Shown here piece after piece: positions 20,527-31,479 of a DNA stretch of 35,383 bases (position 1 is its first letter; the number at the start of each line of letters is the position of its first letter). Made by a program: the position numbers and the translations under genes. The notes beneath the pieces are model-generated. The model did not search any database and was not told the DNA's origin. It saw only the letters and a list, made by a program, of their open reading frames with translations. The stretch is from the NCBI GenBank assembly GCA_002118135.1, contig BDIU01000578.1, forward strand, positions 228 to 35,610, read 5' to 3'. The DNA is from Trebouxia sp. TZW2008. Lineage: Eukaryota > Chlorophyta > Trebouxiophyceae > Trebouxiales > Trebouxiaceae.

Positions 20527-20959
20527 ATGGATCTTGTGCAAATCCGAGAAGAAATTTTAAACCGGAACGTCACGCCCATGGAGAAGGCTCGAAGCTTTTT
20601 GGCGGAAAAGGCTGTCTGGAAACTCAGCAAGTCGCAGTGGGACTTTTTCACTTTCCCCTTGCCAAAAGAGATTGAAGACGCAATAGCCTTTCTTGAATTG
20701 CCACTACGTAAGTGTAGACTGAGCTCATTAATCACGATCTGCATCCTCTCACCTGAGTCCTGTAGGAATTTTCGTTCAGGCGAGCAACAGCGACAAATAG
20801 AGGCACTTGAAGCACGCCTCAACAAGTACATTGAGGACAAGTTTGCAGAGAAAAGGCTAGGTATATACATGTTGCACTCCTGCTTGCAAGCATGCCTGGC
20901 CTAGGATAGAATTTGACTCAGTCCTGGCTTTGCATCCAGGTCACTTCAAGATACAATGA
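20527..20959 (+). CDS. Small protein of 93 residues, unidentified
   Basis: I do not recognise the family. Three exons: 20527-20707, 20780-20860 and 20940-20959, GT-AG, phases agree. It begins MDLVQIREEILNRNVTPMEK, is strongly charged, and has two parts: an N-terminal segment with WKLSKSQWDFFTFPLPKEIE, then a predicted helix EQQRQIEALEARLNKYIEDK that looks like a short coiled coil. There is no signal peptide and no membrane segment. The ATG is the first in its frame. The last exon adds only GHFKIQ before TGA, so its boundary is the weakest part; exon 1 and its GTAAGT donor are convincing. Head-to-head with the AP2 gene. Confidence 0.6.
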
Positions 20960-23779
20960 GATCGACTAATTTCTCCGTGAACAAGTCGATCGCCGGATAT
21001 GCATCAAGCCTAGAGCAGCTCGTGAGCACCTTATGAGCATTTGTGCGCAATCCTGTCAATGAAATGATGCACCAAGAAGATATCAAACGGACATCCATGC
21101 TGCAGATTGGATCTGTCCAACCACAACTTTTCACGGCAAGCAAGAAACTTTTGCCAGTGGTCACCGTTTCCTTTGCATGGAAGTCTTAACAACATAGCAT
21201 AACAGTGTTTGTGCAGTATTGTTGTTTGCAAGTTTATGCCTCATGAACGTGCAACATGACATGATCATTGCATAGAGTCTGCAACATTTTCATAGCATTG
21301 TGTTGGTTTGTATAACATTTTTGTGTAGCACAATCATGGGCTCAAACAACTGCAGCCTTAGTGTGCTTAGCTTCTGGGCATGCAGGAGGTCTGCTCACTG
21401 AACAGCCTGTTATGTGTATGTTAATCTCATCTAGCACTAGCATGATAGGTGCAGTCTCAAAAGGGCACAGCAAGATGCTCACAAGGGCAGCTTTTTGCTT
21501 GACCTGTTACCTGACCACACCAGTAAGCCTGATCAAGGCTTTGCCACTGCTGCCAACCATGTAGTCAAGTCAGGGTGTCAGCAAATAGCAGAATTGCCAA
21601 AGCCAGCCAGCAAGCAGCTCATGGAAGGTTGTGGATTGCAAGTTTGAGCGTGGTTGGGCTACAGCCTTTTCTGAAGAGGGGTCGTTTCAGGTTTTGTTTG
21701 TGTCAGGACGACAACAGCAAAGTGCACTCATCAGCAAGCAAGGTACAAAGGAATTGATTGTTGTGAGTTGCCATGCTGTGGAAACCGACGTAGCTGGTTT
21801 TGTGACCAGTGCATTGATGAGTATTGCTTGAAGGGTTTGAGACGCTCAAACTATAAATTCTGGCAAGCAAATGTCATGCACCTTCTGGAGTGGTACAGCC
21901 AGCATGTGGAGCCTCTGCTGTGCAGTCTGCTTGAGTTTTGTATTACATGCCCAGCATTAGCTTGATAGCAGTTGTTGCCCTTTACAGTGGGCGAGCCGCG
22001 GTTGTGTCATACATGCTGGCAAGCAAGTGGTGCTTGCCAAGAACTTAACGCAGCTTCATTTCCTTGCTGATGCTCGGGGCATATGGACATTTGCTTTGAC
22101 ATTAACCCCAAGCAAGTTCTCATCACCATTTTCTCAAGCAGAACGCCGTTGTGATCTTCCACATTGCTTAGCAGTAGAGTATAAAGTCTGGCCAACACTG
22201 CTGCAATTCAAGTTTGCTTCTTACTGTTGCACGTGGTTGGGCAGATAGTTTAGCTTGCAAGCGATGAAGTGCGGACATGATCACTGCATGGTTAGATGTG
22301 TAGAACGATACTATGATAAACTGCAGTTGACTGTTGAGTCGATAAGAGCGATTCATGCTTGACGGTTCATCAGGTCATTGTTCTTTGCTGTGCGAGTCTT
22401 GTATCAGACGTATAAGAATATGTCAGGCACTCGCGTACAAATGACGCTCTTGTTGCAGTTCAGCAAAATTATATAGCTGCTTGAGCATACGCTGCATTGT
22501 GCTGTGCGTCTCAAATGCAAATGCACAATGCTTGATCATGCAATGCACAGAGCAGGCACTCCTGTTCATAAACGTAGACAGATGTTGCACTGTTTTGAAA
22601 GACAAGCAGACATTGCAGCGTTGCTACGCAAACTCAGATTAAATGTTGCAGGATTCACAGACGTGAGTCTAGTTGCACAATTCATGGACACAAGTAGACA
22701 TTGCACTGTGCATCGACACAATCAGACATTGCCATGTGTGCAAGGATGAGTCTCTTCCACGAAATTGCAGCACAGTGCCCACCTGCACTCAGCAAAGTAG
22801 TGCAGCTTGAGCCCTGGGACACTTGCGCAATGCGGCCCAGCCAGAGGGGCTTTTGCTGCACTGTGAAGGTCCAGGCAGCCTTCGCGTCCTGTGCTCTGTC
22901 TTTGCTTTAAAGGCGTACAGCCTGTGGCAATCACTGCAGTGAGCGGTCATCTGCTTGAACACTGATGGAGCACTTGTTCATTTGTTGCTAGTCTGTTGCT
23001 TGACTAGAACAGGGCTGTTTTGCAGCCTAAAATAATTGCAACGAGGACTCTCAATGCTATGTTGTCAACCTATACCTTTCTGGAAAACGCTCAATGCAAT
23101 GAGCTTACTACACAGCAATGTCACTAACTTAGTGACTCAGTAAAGCACTTGCCTTGACACAGTCAGTGACACTGCTGCTTTGGCAGGTGCTATGCAAAGC
23201 TGATGCCTTACGCCAGTGTCACCCATGGCTGCGAAGGGAATATCAGCAAGAACGCTGAGCAGGGCTCCGCATCTCAGCAGTCTTAATCCATCATCAACTT
23301 TGTGTGTTGCAGATGTTGGGCCCCACACGCCTTGCATCTGGGCTAGAGAGTGTGTTCCAAACATCCCATCATCATCAAAACGAGCATGATCATCATGATT
23401 GATCTTTCCTGATGCTATTGTCATCAAGATTGATGTTGTAGCAGGTTGGGAGTGTGCACCTGTGCAGGGCTTTTGATAGTGGTCTTCTTGAGGCTGCAGC
23501 AGCAGAGGCGCTGCTGCTTCTGTCTGTAGTGCATTTGAGCTCAGAAGCATCCTGTAAAAGGCTTTCAACTCATGTCTTGATTGGCAATGTACTTTCTGTC
23601 AGCAGGCCAGGGCATCTAGGTCTGCGCACATGCAGCAGTTGCCCTTATTTGACCTGCCTTGATGCAAATTTCAGTGCTTTCCTGCATCCTTCTTGGCTAA
23701 TATGCCATGCAATTGCATCTGCTGTCTGTCAGTTGTGGATGCTGTGCTCGGCGGGTCCTGAACAAGCCCCTTACATACT
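20960..23779. other. Long stretch without a confident gene
   Basis: Only scattered open segments are present. One on the minus strand at 21045-21210 includes HWQKFLACREKLW and FDIFLVHHFIDRIAHK and looks protein-like, but lacks matching neighbours. The minus-strand frame at 23137-23568 (NHDDHARFDDDGMFG) may be a piece of the coiled-coil remnant next to it. I see no RNA gene. Confidence 0.4.
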
Positions 23780-26560
23780 TTCATACCTGCTGAGGGCGTG
23801 TGTAAAGCTGCAAAACCAGCAAGTCAGCTTCTTCTCTGAGCTTGCAGACACAAGCATCAGACTCATGCAGGCACAAACTACGCATCTGCTGAGCAGCCAC
23901 CAGCATCATTGTCATGCTTTCCAGTGAGGCTCTAAGACCCCAGCTAGATGCATACAAAAGCAGCTATGCTTTACAGCATGCTGAGTCAGTCATGGGGCAA
24001 TCATGCAACGTCACAAGTCGTTGACCTCAACTAGATGTAGGGTAAGCCTTGCATTCAAGCACTGTTGATCAAAAGCAACAAAGAAAGCAGAAAGAGATGA
24101 AGAAGCAGGAGGGTGACAGCTTGGGGCTGCTCTAGCAGCCGCTTGGCATGTAGCAGCTCCAGCTACAGCTTCTGCAACTGCAGCAATTCATTCTTGCCAA
24201 AAGTTGAAGCTGACTGACCTCACTCTTCAATTGCAATTGACAGCGTGCATTCTTAAAGCCAACATCAACTCAGTCAAGACAACACACAACATAGCATCAA
24301 AGGCTGCAGGCCAATCTGCAGGTTGGCCACAACACGGCAGGCAGGGCAGAACAGGCAAACAGACAGGGCAGAACCAAAACCAAGGCAAGGCAGAACATGG
24401 AAGCAGACAGCTCTGCACAGTTGTGGTAGCGCATGCGAATGGGCAGCCCAACATAACATTCTTGGAACAGTTTTGCATTGCACATACCCCCCTCGCTGCC
24501 AATTTCTGTAGATAGGATTACACAAGGTCTCACATGCCAGCAAGTGTTGAAGGTGTGTGGCGTCACCTCGATGAAAATGCATGCCTGATTGCACAATCTG
24601 TTCAAAACTGCCATGCCCAAGCTGTGATTTTGAATGTACAGACACAATGTCTATTGCAAATCCATGCTTTCTCGGTTTGGGCACTTGCTTTGCCTGACTT
24701 GGAGCATTGCACATGCGCAACGCAGGCAGCTGATGCCCTATGTTGCTGGCTTCATACTTATTTGGGCTGGGACTTTGCAGAAAGCCAGACATGTATCACC
24801 TGCAAAACAGCCGCCTTGGCCTCAGGCTTTTTCACAACAGCAGCAGCCTTGACCTTGTCCTGCTGCAGCTGTGCCATTTCTGCATTGCTCTTTTGCTTAG
24901 CCTGCCCTTACTAAACCTAGAGTGCCTGCAGCTCTGCTTGTCTGACTCAAGTTGAATAAAAATAGCTTGTTCCATACGCAATAGATCTGCTGCACAGGCT
25001 TTTGAGTCCCATTTCCACATGCACAAGTGACTGCAATGCAGCTCGACATACATTCTTAGCACCAAAACTGTGGGTAGAATCACAGATATTGCAGCATTAT
25101 TGCATCAATCGCAACATTGCAGTTACCAAAGCTATTGCAGATCATTCTATCACCTTGTATATGTGATGGCCTGATACAAACAACAAATGGTGGCCTCCAT
25201 GCCATCAAGACAACAGACCAAAGTCTGCAAACATGCTGCATTGTCAAGGCTGGAGTGTATAGCATAAAATGCTATTGTGTTGCCAGCGCAAAGCAGATTC
25301 TGCCTTTCAGGCTTCAGATTGGTCTGCACAACCCTGCCAGCTGCCTTTGAAGGGAATTGAGCTGTTGTGTCCATGCAACTGTCTCCTGAGTATGAGATAG
25401 CTGTTGCAGTGTCATGATGGCCTGCCGTCAGCTTCTCCCACTGCTTATTGTGCCTCTGCACTGTCCAGCTGGCTGGTTCGCAACTTGATCAACCCGGTTT
25501 GTAGACCTCCCACTTGCTGCTTGCTTTTCTTCAAGGCCAATTGCGCCCCTGCCAGGTCTGAACGTGAATTTGCCTCTCAACTTGTTGCAGTTTGACCAAT
25601 TCTGCCCAAAGGTAATGCACTTGCTGCTTGTGTCCATCGCACATAGCCTTTGCCTATGCCAGGTCTGGTTGTGTGTCGCCACTTTCACCCTGCACAACTC
25701 CAGGTAATTCAGCCTGTAGAATGCCGACTTGCTGCCGGGGGTCTGCCTCTGACAGGTGTGTTTCTGCATCAATGCTTCCCTCGGCTTGCAGAGCGCTTAA
25801 TTGCTGCTGTGCTTGTGTGAGGGCAGAGGCTGCCTCTGCCAGCTGTGCTCATCTACAGCCTCATGCGCAGCTTGCATTGCTTGCAACTGCTCCTGAATTG
25901 CAGCATATGCTTTCGGCTGGTTGTCACCTGCTCTTGGAGGTAAACATGACCAGCTTGGAGCTGCTGATCAAGCCGGTGCTGATGCTCAGCATGTTCAGTC
26001 TGGGTAGTCTGAAGCTGCTGTTCTAACTCAGCATAAACACCCTGCAAGCTTGATGAGGCAGATGCTTGCGACTTGACATCCTTTTGCTTACTGACCTTGA
26101 CTTCACGCATGCTTGCCTGAGCTACCTGTTGTTGCTGAGCATGCTGTGCAGCCTCTGACTGTGCTGTCTTGACGTGCTGTGCATGCTGTGCTGATTCAGC
26201 CTAGGCAGCTTGCAGTTCGACTTTCCTGCTTTTCCTTGTCCCGTGCTGCTTCAACATGATGTGCTATCGCGGCTTTGGCAGCTTCCAGCTGTTGTGCATG
26301 CTCTGTTGCTTGCTCTTGCAAACATTGAGCTTGCTGCTGTGCTTATTGCTCCAATGCCCTGATTTGCTGAGCATGCAATGCTGCATTCGCCCCTGCTGCT
26401 TTGAGCTGCTGTGCATGCTTTGCTGTCTCATCCTTGGCCATCGCCCTTCAGCGACACGTCTTTTGAGTGTCTGAAGCTGTTGAGCATGCTGAGCTGTAGC
26501 TGGCTGAATGTTGTTTCTGAAGTGGCATGTGTTGTCTGCTCTGCACCTCCTACCAGCATC
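23780..26560 (-). pseudogene. Decayed coiled-coil protein gene
   Basis: On the minus strand several blocks read as Gln/Ala/Glu-rich coiled coil: AKHAQQLKAAGANAALHAQQ (near 26400), EHAQQLEAAKAAIAHHVEAA (near 26280), VYAELEQQLQTTQTEHAEHQ (near 26010), EMAQLQQDKVKAAAV (near 24860) and SLRASLESMTMMLVAAQQM (near 23920, followed by a good donor GTATG). The blocks change frame and are broken by stops: TAA after RALEQ, TAG in LQAA*AESAQ, and TAG in LQKL*LELLHAK. Each stop sits where Gln would fit. The gene appears dead; the parent family cannot be named because coiled coils are generic. Confidence 0.45.
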
Positions 26561-26848
26561 ACCCTGATTGCATGCGGTGAACCAGGCACACATTGCCACA
26601 AGCTAAAAGCTAGGCACGTCCTGCACTGCTGATGTCACAGCCCATTGCAAATGAACAGCAGGGTGCTGATCAGCATGTCCACAGTTGCAGGACAGCCTTG
26701 ATGTATCAGAGCCCAACCACATATTACTGAAACTCAACTACTTATGCAGGCATTATGAGGTGGCATGAACCATACCCCAAGTCATGTACCAGGGCATCAA
26801 TCATAAACACAGATGCCAGCGGTCTATCACGAGCTTTGACTAAGCATT

Positions 26849-27000
26849 ACAGCATGAAGCAGCGTGCATTGTGTAGGACAGCTGTGGGGCAGCAGCTTAT
26901 GTAGGTTCATGATGTTGCTGGCCATCACAGCATGAAGCAGGCTGCATCATGCAACATGAGCTAGGAGAGCAGCTTATGTAGGTCCATGTTGGTATTGGCC
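26849..27000. repeat. ~78-bp direct repeat, two copies
   Basis: Both units contain ACAGCATGAAGCAG(C/G), then AGCAGCTTATGTAGGT(T/C)CATG, then TGGCCA. They overlap the end of the phosphatase remnant, whose final codons and stop lie inside the second unit. Confidence 0.8.
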
Positions 27001-29170
27001 AGGAAAAGGAGACCCTCAGAGTTGCCACCGTCACCGATGGTGATGTGCACTGCTTCACAAGGGTTCAGTATTGTCGTCAAACACAGGTGTGTACGCTGCA
27101 GCAGGCCACACTCAGATGTGCGCCATTCAGGCATTTAGCTCAAGGCACAGAATACGACACAAGCTTGATTACATGATTGGTCTGAACATGGGTACGCACT
27201 GCAGCAAGGAAGAACAGGTATGCTTGATAACAAACGGGAATGCTCGAAAGCATGTGAGCCAATCAAGCAATAGAGATGCGCTAGAGATGTGGGATCGGCC
27301 ATGTATGGACACGAGTGACGCTGTGTGCATGCCCAGGTGTTGAAATTTGACAAGCACAGTTCTCGGTAGCATTTGTCCTGACAAACAAGCCAACAGCAGT
27401 ACAAAGTCTAGCTGTCTGCCATTCACACCACCCCTGAGTAGACCTCGTTCTGAGCCATTCATGTCTTTGGTCCAAATCCATGAATTCAGCCAAATTTGGT
27501 AATGCTAACAAGAGCAGTAAAGAGGTGACTCAGCAAAGCAATGGCAGCCGCAACAGTCGCAATGGTGCCATGCCAGACAGACTTGATGCCAATGATTTGC
27601 GTCCTATTATAAATTGATACATGAAGCTGCTGGGACCTCATCTCATAAGCATGGGCATGACCGCAACAGAACAGATCGTCATCGTGCTTGCAGGTCAGCA
27701 GCTCCGTGGCCATGCGCATCTGATCAGACTCCTTGTAGCTGGTGTCAGTTGTGTGCCTGCAACACAAGGTACTCAGAAAAGTGTCACTCAGATGATAGAT
27801 ATAGAGGCAGTGCATCATGTTTTGAATGCATGCTCCAGCGGACTGTGACCTTCTTGCATTGGGCTCACGGACTTGTCAACAGCACAATCAAGCGGCACCA
27901 CAGGCTCAAATACCCAGCAAGCACAGGTCAAGTAGGCTTTGAGCCTGCAGCTTGAGCAGTTAGCTAGCATTCAGGTAAGGTGCAGTGCTCAAGTGCAAGT
28001 TTCTGCAACTCGGTGTGCAGCAAGGCTGCAGGACATCAACAAACTCTTTTCATCTACAAGCATGCTTTGAGTCACCAACAATGACTGACCCTTGCAATGC
28101 GCCAATGCATGAGCATTCCAGTGCGCCAGCATTTGTGGCACCAAAGCATACTTGCATGGCTACGCTGCAGCATTAGGTGAACGACAGCTATCATAAACAG
28201 CTTGAGGCTCTGTCCAACAAACAATAGAGGGTCTTCAGCGACCCATCTCATGTTATCAACAATTTCTCGTCTGCTTCAATCTGATGCACTGTGCATGAAA
28301 ACAGGAGGGACGAGGTGCACAAAAGGGGCAGCTCACCAAGGGTTGCGGATGTTCATGCTAACCCATGGGTTGATGCTAGGCTTGACCGCAGCCAAAGTCC
28401 TCAGCCAGCCACTGCAACTGGTTACTGCGGGGGGTACAGTCAACACAGGGACACAGCAACATCTGTGCCAGCAACATACACATTTGCTGTCAGGGCCTTG
28501 CACAAGGCATCTTGACGTCCAGCCCAAACATCGACAGTTGCCTTTGCAACAGCTGTTTTCTAAGAAGCTGGAGACTTGCTGTGAAGGACTTGCAAACGGC
28601 AGCATGTTACTTGGCCCAAACAATGACAGTTGATTCTGTCACAGCTGTGTTTTGGAAGTCTTAGATTTGCTGTCCAGGGCTTGCAAGGGCGGCATGATGG
28701 CTAGCCCAAACAACGACAGTTGCCTTTGTCACAGCTAGGAACTGAAAGCCATTGGCTTGCACATGTGCTGTCAGGAGGTGTCACGTTAGGCATGTTCCAT
28801 GGCCTCATTAGGCCAGTTGCGCTTGTCGACCGCTGTGCTCTGAGAGCTCAAATCCTTACATTGCAGATATGAGGCAAGCAAGCCACGGATGAGGCACATC
28901 ACGACGGTCCATGTGAAGTTACGCACAGCCATTTTGTGTGGAGGAGCCCTCTGATGGGTCCCCAAGACAGTAATGATTTGTATCTGATTGACTGAGGATG
29001 CACACTGTAACAGCCAAGGATCAGAGCATCAGCCAGCTTTGCTAGAGGATATGTCAAAAGCAAAGAGACATGAGCGGACCTTCCAGCAAGCTGGACAAAT
29101 CTGAATTGGGTCTCATCACCATGACTTTGGGCCTGGATCTTGTGATTGCCAGCACAACCCAAATAGGTAC
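26961..29170 (-). pseudogene. Purple acid phosphatase, C-terminal half, degenerate
   Basis: Purple acid phosphatases are secreted metallophosphoesterases with a two-metal centre. Three minus-strand exons can be joined with agreeing phases: 29170-28903, 27756-27621 and 27095-26961. Exon A has GCAGNHKIQAQ and QFRFVQ, matching the family's GNHE block, then YKSLLS and TKWLCVTSHGPS matching the QYKWL and TPWLIVxxHxPW blocks. Exon B has YKESDQMRMATELL and DDLFCCGHAHAYE, the metal-binding GHxHAYER block. Exon C has LNPCEAVHITIGDGGNSEGL, a hallmark of the plant-type family. Against function: GNHE reads GNHK, HxPW reads HGPS, HAYER reads HAYEM, the stop comes soon after GDGGN without the usual 60 or more residues, and I find no GDLSYAD exon upstream. 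A partly functional or mis-joined gene cannot be excluded. Confidence 0.6.
28445..28790. repeat. ~91-bp tandem repeat, three to four copies
   Basis: GCCCAAACA(A/T)(T/C)GACAGTTG recurs at 28522, 28614 and 28704, with a more diverged unit before the first. Units also share a GCAACAGCTG or GTCACAGCT word and ACTTGC(A)AA. The array lies in the intron between phosphatase exons A and B. Confidence 0.85.
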
Positions 29171-29189
29171 CTGCGATACAACACAACAT

Positions 29190-31082
29190 CGTGATGAAGT
29201 GGTTTGATCCAGCTCCACAGCTGTGTCACCAGCAGGTGCGCATGAACAAGACAATGTGCAGACATCAGATGGGCTGCATTCTGTTCAGCTGACATCACGC
29301 ATGTGCTTGATGTAGCTTGCCAGCAGCAATTACCAGTTGGCATCTGTTGCTGTCAAGCACCAACATATGGCCTAGCAACAGCAGCAGCCGTAGCTAGCTG
29401 AGGTTCTTGCACCACCCAGCAATGCAGCACGTCATTGTGCAATGACGAAACTTTCACCAGAAAGGGACTAGTGAAGCATTTGCTGGGCAAAACGTGGACG
29501 CGGGACTCAGAAGCGCTGGTGTGAACATCTACAGCCTTAAAATGGTCGCGATGGAACAGCCATACTCATTCATGGCGAGACAGCCATGGAGAGTCCTGGT
29601 AAAACATTTCAGGGCACACATTTGAGACCAGAGGCTGAATGAACCCTCTGCTGAGCATCCCAAACAGGTTGGTAGGTGCTGAATATGCAACCCACCAAGC
29701 TCGCGATGGAGACCATAATAACTCAATTCGCGCACCAGGTGCCTGTGAGTCAACCACATTGGTTGCATTTGATTAAGGAGTTGAGCTCCTTGTTGAAGGA
29801 CTGATTGCAAGTCATGCAGCTGCCAGCTGGCGTTGCAGAAGTGCCTGTCTGGGTTTTGGGTCTGCACATGTATAAAAAGGGTAACATTGCTACCAGCATG
29901 CCACAACCAGCAAGAACCCCTTGAGCCATGATGCATGCGGTATCTCATGCAGGTGCTGAAGCTGATTGAGACTATACCAGCCACTGTCTGTCAGGCGTCT
30001 TCTGCAGGCTGCAAATCACAGCCAACTGTGCAGGGCAATTTGAGGGTCTGCAAACCTTTTTTTTTGTGTGGCAAGAGTTCTGCCTCTCCCAATGATTCAT
30101 GTTGGACGCTTAGTAATCGAGAATTTGGCTGAACAGGTCAAATTGGCTGAAATTCACAACAGGACATTGCCAAGATGTTGCAAGCTTGTTCACAAAATCA
30201 AATTTTGTCCAAGATTTTGGACTGAAGTACAGACATGATAAACAAGCTGCAAGCAAAGATAGATAACGCATTGCATACTATGCAGACCATGCAAAGAGCA
30301 TAAACATATGCAGTGATGGCAAGTGCAAGCAATCCAAGTTGGAGACGTACCAGCGTAGTGGAAGTTAGGTGCAGCATAAACGCTGGCAGCCAACTACGGG
30401 ATGTGGTCCAGAGTGGCACTGGAGTTCTGGATTGACCCCCAAAGCAATCAGCAAGAGCCCTTGAGGTGCTGTGGCTCTTGCAATGCAAAACCAGTGTCTA
30501 GACAAACGTAGCAACAGCAGTAGCATACCCAATGACGAGATAGTAAAAGCTGGGCTGGTTTTGTTGCCAGAGCGTTGCCAGCCAGCACTCCCTGCACATC
30601 AGATGTGCATCATTCCATGCTATACATGGCATCAAGACAAAGCATGTGATACAAATGCTTGTAAGTCCGCACCAGTCAGCAGCATGGTTCTGCAGCATGA
30701 ACTCAGCTTTCACTTGGTCCAGCCAAAATGTGTTGGGCTGACACTGCAAGGAGGCAGCTATGTCTGATGGGTACCCTGTGAGCAGCAGTGCCTGGCATAT
30801 GACTTGGTGAATCTGTGTCTGGTGCAAGAGCACAGGTTGCATTCCCTCCAAAATGCATTGCAGCTTGTCCTGCAGCAATTGCTGGAGCCATCATCTGACA
30901 AAAGTCCTTGTGTTGCTTGCACTGTTTCTCATGAGGTAGTTGTAGAATACAACATCATACAAATCAGCAGTCTGCCTTGAGCAAGAACGACTTCTCTGCC
31001 TGTGTGCGACAAGCATGCTTGCTGCAGCCTCTCAACCGCAAGCGGATACTGTTTATCGCAAGAAAGGGATGGCAACTGTTTA
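29190..31082. other. No confident gene; scattered open segments
   Basis: The missing upstream exons of the phosphatase should lie here but could not be recognised. Open minus-strand pieces include QLLQDKLQCILEGMQPVLL with QALLLTGYPSD (30620-30890), preceded in frame by a TGA, and LQSVLQQGAQLLNQMQPMW (near 29800). They look protein-like but do not join with agreeing phases. Confidence 0.35.
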
Positions 31083-31205
31083 TCAATCTACATATCCCAC
31101 GTCAAGCCCTGCCGCACAAATCTGGCCATGCAAATCTGACATTGAAAAAGCAAAGCAGGATGCAGCAATCAATGTCAAGAATAAGCTCTCCAAAGTGGCC
31201 CCTAC

Positions 31206-31479
31206 CTGAATAAGGTTCCAGAGGCATGTGCGTCAGCAAAGGTAATGCTTGAGGATCCAGAGCGTCAAGGCTGAGTTGCACTGCAGAATGGACACTTTTG
31301 ATCAGATATGTCAGAGGTGCCTTGGAAGGGTTTAGGGTTAAGGCCATGCTGGAAAGGGCGATTAGCCGATCTTCAGGCTGGACGCTTTGTCTGCATAGCC
31401 TAGCCAATGTGGCTCCTGATATGCCAAACAGAAGCGGGTGCTTCCTGCACAGCTTGACTGCTATCTCAATAGCCAAAGC
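31206..31479 (-). CDS. Exon of an unidentified gene (91 codons)
   Basis: The segment has a good acceptor (GCGCAG), a good donor (GTAGGG) and no stop. It encodes ALAIEIAVKLCRKHPLLF, ARLCRQSVQPEDRLIALSSM and LTYLIKSVHSAVQLSLDAL, a run of amphipathic helices like HEAT or ARM repeats, but I cannot name the family. A likely upstream exon ends at 31657 with a GCAAGT donor, giving ...ALTGAEIPMELQ in phase 0; a short terminal exon at 31135-31083 would end in TGA. Further 5' joining is ambiguous, so the gene is incomplete as described. Confidence 0.3.

Noticed and set aside
23780..26560. Reassigned genetic code (TAA/TAG read as Gln, as in some ulvophyte algae)
   Set aside because: Stops in the coiled-coil region fall at Gln positions. 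However, three sound genes here appear to end with TAA or TAG at the expected C-terminus (zinc finger gene, RPN10, AP2), and none of their exons contains an internal TAA or TAG. Decay is the simpler reading.
30620..30890. Selenocysteine codon before QLLQDKLQC
   Set aside because: An in-frame TGA precedes an open segment, and green algae have selenoproteins. No selenoprotein family is recognisable and no insertion-element hairpin was identified, so this is more likely intron or decay.
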